DNA of 45,895 nucleotides from assembly GCF_000422465.1 (NCBI RefSeq), contig NZ_KE383845.1, forward strand, positions 1 through 45,895. Direction: 5' to 3'. The translations under genes were made by a program, and so were the position numbers. Positions 40,905 to 45,895 of the stretch are shown here, piece by piece (positions within the stretch are counted from its first letter, which is position 1; the number at the start of each line of letters is the position of its first letter). Below the pieces are notes generated by a model, which saw nothing but the letters and a program-made list of their open reading frames with translations, made no database searches and was not told where the DNA came from. The DNA comes from Paenibacillus harenae DSM 16969 (lineage in GTDB: Bacteria; Bacillota; Bacilli; Paenibacillales; Paenibacillaceae).

Positions 40905-40988
40905 ATGGAAGGCGACCGACCGAAGCCTGAACATTATCGAATACGGTTACTGCCGGTTACCTCCGATTCAGCCGGCAGTTTCCTCTGA
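40905..40988 (+). CDS. 27-aa candidate leader ORF upstream of corA
   Basis: ATG 40905 follows AAAGGGGGC at about 8 bp and encodes a 27-residue peptide (MEGDRPKPEHYRIRLLPVTSDSAGSFL) ending in TGA at 40986-40988. The peptide is basic and Pro-rich with no membrane span. The 3' part of the ORF forms a hairpin, ACTGCCGG (40949-40956) with CCGGCAGT (40972-40979), that the translating ribosome would open. The corA ribosome site follows 8 bp after the TGA. The layout (short ORF, overlapping hairpin, transporter) is that of a translation-dependent leader, as known for mgtL and corL in enterobacteria, but the peptide is not homologous to those. It may also be untranslated chance. Confidence 0.4.
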   Translation: MEGDRPKPEHYRIRLLPVTSDSAGSFL

Positions 40989-41010
40989 CGTAAGAAAGGA
41001 GATGCTGCGG

Positions 41011-41946
41011 ATGAAAATCCGTCTTGTTAAAAATGGCGTTTTTACCCCTGTAGAACATATCGAGCAAACGCTTGTCCCTGCAGCTGAAGGTTTTTACTGG
41101 ATCGATGCCGACGTGGACGACCTTGAGGTGCTTCAGCCTTTATTCGGTATGCATGACTTGGCTGTAGAGGACTGTTTAAGCGAAGAAGAACAACGTCCAA
41201 AAATCGAGATTTACGAAAGCCACTATTTTATCGTTATTAACAGTATCCGTTTTGACGATGAAGAAATCTTTTTGCGCGCGCTGAACATTTTTCTGGGCCG
41301 TCATTTCATTATTACCGTCACCAAGCAGAAAATTAACGAGCTCCGGTCCCTCAAGCCTATGCTCTGGGAGCAAGAGGTTAACCGTCCCGATTATTTCCTG
41401 TATCATCTGGTCGACCTTGTCGTGGACAATTATTTTCTTGTAGGCGACCGGATCGATAACCGGATCGAAGCGCTGGAAGAGGACATTCTGATGCATACCA
41501 AGAAGTCGCATCTGAACGAAATTATCGGCTTGCGCAGCGAAATACTTTGGCTTAAGAAGGTGCTCGGACCGCAGCGCGATGTCATCGCTACGCTGAATAA
41601 GAAGGATCTGAAGCTTATTGACGACCAGTTGCAAAAATATTTCAGCGACATTTACGAGAATGCTCTGAAAATCGCCGAATCCTTCGACACGTACCGCGAT
41701 CTGATGGGCAACCTGCGCGAGGCTTACCAGTCCAGCTTATCGAACCGCGCCAATGAAATTATGCGCGTATTCACCGCAATAACCGTGATCTTCATGCCGC
41801 TTACATTTATTACCGGAATATACGGAATGAATTTCGATTTTATTCCAGGGCTTCACCTCCGATTTGGATCCTATATATTGTTAGGCATAATGCTGATGTT
41901 AGGCATCGGCATGTTCATTACCTTCCGCAAGAAGGATTGGCTCTAG
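41011..41946 (+). CDS. corA: CorA-family magnesium/divalent cation transporter
   Basis: The 311-aa protein has a long cytoplasmic domain of alternating helices (EDCLSEEEQRPKIEIYESHYFIVI, DRIDNRIEALEEDILMHTKK) and two C-terminal membrane spans with the signature GMN triplet in GIYGMNFDFIPGL and a final basic KKDWL. CorA forms a pentameric Mg2+ channel. The ATG at 41011 lies 9 bp after AAAGGAG; the ATG at 41002 touches that site and is not used. A candidate leader ORF with a hairpin lies directly upstream. A terminator follows at 41969. Confidence 0.93.
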   Translation: MKIRLVKNGVFTPVEHIEQTLVPAAEGFYWIDADVDDLEVLQPLFGMHDLAVEDCLSEEEQRPKIEIYESHYFIVINSIRFDDEEIFLRALNIFLGRHFIITVTKQKINELRSLKPMLWEQEVNRPDYFLYHLVDLVVDNYFLVGDRIDNRIEALEEDILMHTKKSHLNEIIGLRSEILWLKKVLGPQRDVIATLNKKDLKLIDDQLQKYFSDIYENALKIAESFDTYRDLMGNLREAYQSSLSNRANEIMRVFTAITVIFMPLTFITGIYGMNFDFIPGLHLRFGSYILLGIMLMLGIGMFITFRKKDWL

Positions 41947-41968
41947 TAAACAAGTAGAACCACCCTAT

Positions 41969-42014
41969 AAGGCTGCTATTTCACCGGCTCGCAGGCCGGA
42001 TGAGGTACAGCCTT
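41969..42014 (+). terminator. Terminator after corA
   Basis: AAGGCTG (41969-41975) pairs with CAGCCTT (42008-42014), with an internal CCGG/CCGG stem, followed by CTTTGTAG. It is modest in T content. Confidence 0.6.
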
Positions 42015-42095
42015 CTTTGTAGTTACCACATCTATCCTTTATAATAGTTATATACTTATTTATAGCAGCCTGTAATTAGAAAAGGGGGGATTAAC

Positions 42096-42998
42096 GTGAA
42101 CATTAGCCAGCTTGAAACGCTCCTTACGATTTCCAAGACGATGAGCTTCAGAAAAGCCGGCGAATTGCTCAATCTGACACAACCGGCCGTCTCGGCGCAA
42201 ATTAAAAGCTTGGAGGACGAGTTCAAGACGGTCCTTATCGATCGTAATCAACCCGTAACCTTAACCGATCACGGTCAAGTTTTTTTGCAGCATGCCGAGA
42301 AAATGTTAGCCATCGTGGAAGAGCTCAAGCAGAAGCTGTCCGATCTTAATTTGACGCCTCAAGGTCATATTGTTCTCGGAACGACGGCTTCGATTGCGAT
42401 TCAGATATTGCCGCGTGTACTTTCTTATTTTCAAAACCAATTCCCTTTAATCAAAACAACGATCCATTCCATGCCCTCATCTCAAGTTATGACCAGCGTT
42501 GAGAACGGCTTCGTCGATATCGGCATTTCGTACTTAGCTGAAAAAAATCCAAACATCGCCCAGTCGGTTCTCTACTATGATACGTTCGAGCTTGTCGTAT
42601 CGCCTTCTCATCCCATGAGTAAATTGACTCATACCACAATGGATACACTAAAGGACATTCCAATGATCATGCTTGCGCCGGATACGCTCGGCCGCCGGTT
42701 CGTCGATCGGCTCTTCCGCAAATACAATGTCCAGCCGAACATCCTCATGGAGCTCTCGAGCAGCGAAGAGGTCAAGCGAATGGTCGAAATTAATCTCGGC
42801 GCAGCCGTCGTGTCCAAGTTGTCGATCGCAAATGAGCTGCGGCTCGGCACATTGAAGATGATCAAGGTCAATGAGCTGGAAACAACCCATCCGGTAGGCG
42901 TCGTATATAAATCCGGCCGGTATTTAAATACGGCGATGCAGCAGTTTCTCAGCGACCTGAAGGGAATGCCCGAGCATTCATTCATAAGCAGCGAATAG
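42096..42998 (+). CDS. LysR-family transcriptional regulator
   Basis: The 300-aa protein has an N-terminal winged helix (ISQLETLLTISKTMSFRKAGELLNLTQPAVSAQIKSLEDEF) and a periplasmic-binding-like sensor domain (from about residue 90, HIVLGTTASIAIQILPRVL). The start is GTG with GGGGGGATTAAC upstream. LysR regulators often control a divergent neighbour, but upstream is corA on the same strand, and downstream is the PHP phosphatase 27 bp away, so an operon or local control is possible. The effector is unknown. Confidence 0.9.
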   Translation: MNISQLETLLTISKTMSFRKAGELLNLTQPAVSAQIKSLEDEFKTVLIDRNQPVTLTDHGQVFLQHAEKMLAIVEELKQKLSDLNLTPQGHIVLGTTASIAIQILPRVLSYFQNQFPLIKTTIHSMPSSQVMTSVENGFVDIGISYLAEKNPNIAQSVLYYDTFELVVSPSHPMSKLTHTTMDTLKDIPMIMLAPDTLGRRFVDRLFRKYNVQPNILMELSSSEEVKRMVEINLGAAVVSKLSIANELRLGTLKMIKVNELETTHPVGVVYKSGRYLNTAMQQFLSDLKGMPEHSFISSE

Positions 42999-43025
42999 AA
43001 AAAAACGGAGATAGGAGAGATTTCA

Positions 43026-43835
43026 ATGAAATTCGATTTACATACTCATCACCTTAGATGCGGACATGCAGACGGCAACATTGAAGATTATATCCTTGCG
43101 GGAATCGAAGCAGGACTTCAGGTCATCGGCATCTCCGACCATTCCCCTTACTTTTATCACGAGAAGGACCAGCCTTCGCCCGGTATCGCTATGGCGAGGA
43201 GCGATTTTGCCAATTATGTGGACGAAGTTCTGCGGCTGAAGGAAAAGTACGAAGGGAAAATTGAAGTGCTGCTTGGCATGGAATCGGACTTCTTCCCCGA
43301 ATACGTAGACATCTACCGGAAAGCTTATGAAGGGGTTCCATTCGACTACTTGATCGGTTCCGTCCATCAGGTAAGCGGTGTCAGCATCTTTAACCGCAAT
43401 CGTTGGAAGGGCTTGAACGGGGAACGGCAGATCGTGGAGAAAAGAAGCTATTACGATCTCATTCAACAATCCGCGCGCAGCGGCATGTTCGATATTCTCG
43501 GACATATCGATGCGATGAAGGGCTATTATCCCGCCTTCTCGGATATCCCTGCACATGAGCATGTGGACGATACGCTGCGGGTAATCGCGGAAAACGGCGT
43601 ATCCATTGAGATAAATACATCGGGCAGCACTAAGGATGTCGGCGGCTGGTATCCTTCGGATGAAATATTGGAGCGCGCGCTTCATTTCGGCGTTAACGTA
43701 ACCTTCGGGTCTGATGCGCACAAGCCGCGCAGAGTCGGGGACGAATGGGAGCTTGTACGGACGCGGTTGAAGGAAATCGGATTCTCGCAGTGGGTGTTCT
43801 ACCGGAAACGCCGGCAAATCGTAGTTCCTTTATAG
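43026..43835 (+). CDS. hisJ: PHP-domain histidinol-phosphatase family protein
   Basis: The 269-aa protein has the PHP metal-binding motifs FDLHTHHLRCGHADGN, GISDHSPYF, LGMESDFFPEY, LIGSVHQV, LGHIDAMKGYY and TFGSDAHKPRRVG. These match HisJ/HisK-type histidinol phosphatases, which remove phosphate from histidinol phosphate. No other his genes are linked, and PHP proteins have other phosphoesterase activities, so the substrate is uncertain. GGAGATAGGAGAG precedes the ATG. It may be cotranscribed with the LysR gene. Confidence 0.85.
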   Translation: MKFDLHTHHLRCGHADGNIEDYILAGIEAGLQVIGISDHSPYFYHEKDQPSPGIAMARSDFANYVDEVLRLKEKYEGKIEVLLGMESDFFPEYVDIYRKAYEGVPFDYLIGSVHQVSGVSIFNRNRWKGLNGERQIVEKRSYYDLIQQSARSGMFDILGHIDAMKGYYPAFSDIPAHEHVDDTLRVIAENGVSIEINTSGSTKDVGGWYPSDEILERALHFGVNVTFGSDAHKPRRVGDEWELVRTRLKEIGFSQWVFYRKRRQIVVPL

Positions 43836-43845
43836 AAAAAAAAGT

Positions 43846-43866
43846 GGACCTGCACGCTGCAGGTCC
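43846..43866. terminator. Hairpin after the PHP gene
   Basis: GGACCTGCA (43846-43854) pairs perfectly with TGCAGGTCC (43858-43866) around CGC. Following plus-strand sequence is not T-rich, while the other strand has a T8 run, so its polarity looks reversed; it may still end the upstream transcript. Confidence 0.6.
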
Positions 43867-43978
43867 CAAACGATATATATTAAAAAAGGGGGTCTTGTTA
43901 TTATAATAGCCCTCTTATGTAATAGGACGATAACAGAACGATTTCATTTGTGTAACAAATTTGAGGAGATGGACATCC

Positions 43979-44824
43979 ATGTGGCTTTTGACGGCCATCA
44001 GCAGCGCGCTCTTGTTTGGACTGGCCGGTTGGTGGATGAAAGTATCGCAAATGCGCGGCGGATCTACACGCGTGCTTCTGCTGGGATTATACGCATCAGG
44101 CACGCTGGGATTCGGCGTTCACGCAGCGCTGGAAGGCACGTTACCCATGCTTACGGATTCGAGAGTTTGGATTGCAGGTTTAATTATTGGAGCGGGCTCC
44201 GCCTGGGGCAACGCTCTTTTTATGAAGGCCCTTCATTACGGCCCCGCAAGCTTAACCTCTCCGCTTACGAATATGAATATTATATTGGTCATCGCACTTG
44301 CGACCTGGTGGTATAGAGAGCCTCTGAGCGCTTCTGAAGCCATAGGCATAACCCTCTTGCTGCTTGCCGTCATTTTTGTCGCCCACAAACGGAAGGAACC
44401 GTTAACGATTACAGAGAAGCGCTGGTTCGTCCTTGTCGGGGCGGCTATCCTCTTCTTTACTTTCCGCAACGGCGGCCTTAAGGTGACGGACGAGCTTGGG
44501 CTGCCGAGTGCGCCGATCCTATTTATTGCCTACGCCCTCTCCTTGGCCTGGTTCATTATTCCGCCCAAGCATGCGGCTGCACGCTCTGCCGGACGAACCG
44601 GTCTGCGTTACGGTATCATTGCCGGCTTATTCTCCTATGGAGGACTTCAATTGTACGCAATCGCGCTGGCTACGGGCCAGGCTAATATTGCCGCTCCAAT
44701 TTTTGCCACGAACAGCCTTGTCGTAGCCGCCGGCGCGATTGTCGTGTACAAAGAGAGGCTGACGATCGTGCAATGGGCCGCTTTTGCCTGTATGCTTGCG
44801 GGCTTAATCATTATCCGGGTGTAA
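43979..44824 (+). CDS. EamA/DMT-family transporter
   Basis: The 281-aa protein has ten predicted membrane spans in two halves, with PLTNMNIILVIALATWWY in the first half and IFATNSLVVAAGAIVVYKERLTIVQW in the second, the EamA repeat signature near spans 3-4 and 8-9 (E-x-x-L near the membrane). DMT exporters move small metabolites such as amino acids; the substrate is unknown. The ATG at 43979 lies 10 bp after GAGGAG, so the TTG frame at 43961 is not used. Confidence 0.87.
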   Translation: MWLLTAISSALLFGLAGWWMKVSQMRGGSTRVLLLGLYASGTLGFGVHAALEGTLPMLTDSRVWIAGLIIGAGSAWGNALFMKALHYGPASLTSPLTNMNIILVIALATWWYREPLSASEAIGITLLLLAVIFVAHKRKEPLTITEKRWFVLVGAAILFFTFRNGGLKVTDELGLPSAPILFIAYALSLAWFIIPPKHAAARSAGRTGLRYGIIAGLFSYGGLQLYAIALATGQANIAAPIFATNSLVVAAGAIVVYKERLTIVQWAAFACMLAGLIIIRV

Positions 44825-44915
44825 AACGGCTGGTAAGCGGTATTCCATTTGAAATGAACTTACTTTTCGTTCGTTCATATGCTACAATAGAAATACAAAA
44901 AGCGGGGTGATAGGG

Positions 44916-45224
44916 TTGGATTATTCGACAATGTGCCCAAAGTATGAAGCCGCAGCCGACATATTAGGCAAGAAATGGACTGGCAGAATTATTCGGGTGT
45001 TGCTCGGAGGACCTAAACGGTTCAAAGAGATTAAAGAACAAATACCCGAAATGAGCGACAAAATGCTTACGGACCGGATGAAAGAGCTGGAGACGATAAC
45101 GATCATTAAGCGTCAGGTGTATCCGGAAATGCCCGTACGTATCGAGTACGAGCTGACGGACAAAGGCCGGGAGCTTGAACCGGTTATCGAATCCATTCAA
45201 AAATGGGGCGAACAATGGATGTAA
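44916..45224 (+). CDS. HxlR-family transcriptional regulator
   Basis: The product (102 aa from TTG 44916) begins MDYSTMCPKYEAAADILGKKWTGRIIRVLLGGPKRFKEIKEQIPEMSDKMLTDRMKELE, the HxlR winged-helix pattern, and has one cysteine near the N-terminus (C7) like the redox-sensing members of the family (YodB/HypR type). GGGGTGATAGGG lies upstream of the TTG. A TACAAT hexamer lies 20-30 bp upstream. Whether C7 senses quinones, aldehydes or disulfide stress is not visible. The gene is single and ends before a strong terminator. Confidence 0.88.
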   Translation: MDYSTMCPKYEAAADILGKKWTGRIIRVLLGGPKRFKEIKEQIPEMSDKMLTDRMKELETITIIKRQVYPEMPVRIEYELTDKGRELEPVIESIQKWGEQWM

Positions 45225-45289
45225 CCTCGGCGTAACGGCCACGGACGTTAGTCTGCCAGGCAGTATCGCTGCGACATATATGTACGAAG

Positions 45290-45311
45290 AGAGGGCCTGC
45301 GGCCCTCTTTT
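45290..45311 (+). terminator. Terminator after the HxlR gene
   Basis: AGAGGGCC (45290-45297) pairs with GGCCCTCT (45301-45308), followed by TTT. Confidence 0.9.
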
Positions 45312-45379
45312 GCTTTACATACAATCCTCTACGCAAACAACCGGTTAGATCAGATTTCTCCCTATCGGCACAAACTAAA

Positions 45380-45747
45380 GCATTTTTGCACCTCATTTCG
45401 CCGCATATCGCTTATATCTCGCTGATTCTGGTGCACTTTTGTACCTCGTATCGCCGTATAGAGCTCATCTCGCTGATTCTGGTGCACTTTTGCACCTCAT
45501 TTTGCTGGATACCGCTCATCTCGCTGATTCTGGTGCATTTCTGCACCTGGTATCGGCGCATATCGCTCATCTCGCTGATTCTGGTGCACTTTTGTACCTC
45601 ATTTTGCTGGATACCACTCATCTCGCTTATTTTGGTGTATTTCTGCACCTATTTCGCCGAATACCGATCATTCCGCTGATTCTGGTGTATTTCTTCACCT
45701 CATTTTGTGGATACCACTCATCTCGCTTATTTTGGTGTATTTCAGTC
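45380..45747. repeat. Tandem 51-bp repeat array, family A
   Basis: Units begin at 45418, 45469, 45520, 45571, 45622, 45672 and 45722 (spacings 51, 51, 51, 51, 50, 50), with a worn copy from 45380. Each unit starts CTCGCTGATTCTGGTGCAC and contains a small hairpin, GGTGCACTTTTGCACC or a variant. Two unit types alternate in the second half: TTTTGCTGGATACC in units 2, 4 and 6 and TATCGCCGTATA-like in 1, 3 and 5, so the true period is a ~102-bp dimer. Both strands are open in one frame through 51-nt units; the minus-strand frame would give the 17-residue repeat VQKCTRISEMSGIQQNE, but no ribosome site supports it. Confidence 0.9.
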
Positions 45748-45895
45748 GTTCATTGGCGCTGTTCACTCCACGTTGGCTCATTCAACGGCACTTCTGCCGC
45801 TCATCCGCGCTGTTCGCTTCACGTTGGCTCATTCAACGGCACTTCTGCCGTTCATTCGCGCTGTTCGCTCCACGTTGGCTCATTCAACGGCACTT
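45748..45895. repeat. Tandem 51-bp repeat array, family B, running past the window edge
   Basis: Units begin at 45748, 45799 and 45850 (exactly 51 bp apart), the last cut by the window end. Each carries CATTCNCGCTGTTCGCT-like and CACGTTGGCTCATTCAACGGCACTTCTGCC segments, with a GGCA-CTTC-TGCC hairpin. The family starts exactly where family A ends, has the same length, and shares the CTCAT and GCTG words, so both seem to come from one ancestral unit. All three frames on both strands contain stops, unlike family A. The 45225-45379 stretch before the arrays holds only a terminator. Confidence 0.88.

Noticed and set aside
43038..43817. 259-aa minus-strand frame opposite the PHP gene
   Set aside because: The plus frame has PHP metal motifs and a ribosome site; the minus frame has neither.
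45386..45679. Protein with 17-residue repeats on the plus strand, and its minus-strand counterpart 45412-45648
   Set aside because: Both frames exist only because the 51-bp unit is a multiple of three; there is no ribosome site, and family B breaks all frames.
45380..45895. CRISPR array
   Set aside because: The units are contiguous near-identical 51-bp repeats without unique spacers, and no cas genes are nearby.

Overview
The window looks like a chromosomal segment of an endospore-forming Firmicute of the Paenibacillaceae type (Paenibacillus/Cohnella-like; inferred from gene content, not from a search). Evidence for spore formation is spoVR, prkA, a gamma-type SASP and ytxC. Other Bacillales signs are RNase J, liaFSR, TnrA/GlnR boxes, a T-box before thrS, a SAM riboswitch before the met genes, frequent GTG/TTG starts behind strong AGGAGG sites, and menaquinone synthesis through MqnC (futalosine route). 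No rRNA, tRNA or CRISPR array was found.

Layout. 1-346: tail of a large serine recombinase that abuts a spoVR gene lacking its first ~65 codons, so the left edge looks like one end of an integrated element sitting in spoVR. 347-6412: spoVR, a secreted Asn-rich WGxxGxxG protein, RNase J, a metallo-beta-lactamase hydrolase, a DUF2935 protein and a Gln-rich coiled-coil protein. 6503-9862: a three-gene minus-strand operon (ATP-grasp, alpha-E, transglutaminase-like) of the predicted peptide-ligation type. 10187-15451: prkA, a PD-(D/E)XK-like DUF2161 protein, a PLP aminotransferase, a 30-aa membrane peptide, an AbrB-like regulator with a C-terminal Cys4 knuckle, and trmL. 15598-21858: an orphan OmpR-type regulator, serC, a GSI-beta type glnA behind GlnR/TnrA boxes, a DAHP synthase whose leader carries seven exactly phased 8-nt repeats, and ispH. 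21899-26577: a two-component pair, a membrane-anchored HtrA protease and a YugN protein. 26650-30912: liaF-liaS-liaR, divergent from an ammonium transporter with its own GlnR/TnrA box. 30993-37017: an unknown coiled-coil protein, a gamma-SASP, a 3D-domain protein, thrS with T-box, ytxC and mqnC. 37174-40703: metA-metI-metC under one SAM riboswitch. 40826-45224: corA with an upstream small ORF and hairpin, a LysR regulator, a PHP phosphatase, an EamA transporter and an HxlR regulator. 45380-45895: an array of 51-bp repeats that changes family midway and runs out of the window.

How the genes work together. glnA and amtB share TGTNA-N7-TNACA boxes and form a local nitrogen-response pair. metA, metI and metC form the route from homoserine to homocysteine under one SAM sensor. 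liaFSR and htrA with its adjacent two-component system are envelope-stress modules. spoVR and prkA belong to the same sporulation-associated group, though here they are 10 kb apart.

The most notable observations are the recombinase/spoVR junction, the phased AAGC array in the DAHP synthase leader (a possible RNA-binding-protein target), the two-family 51-bp repeat array with dimeric higher-order structure, and the corA leader ORF. Starts were adjusted from the longest reading frame wherever a Shine-Dalgarno site or family alignment from memory pointed to an internal codon.
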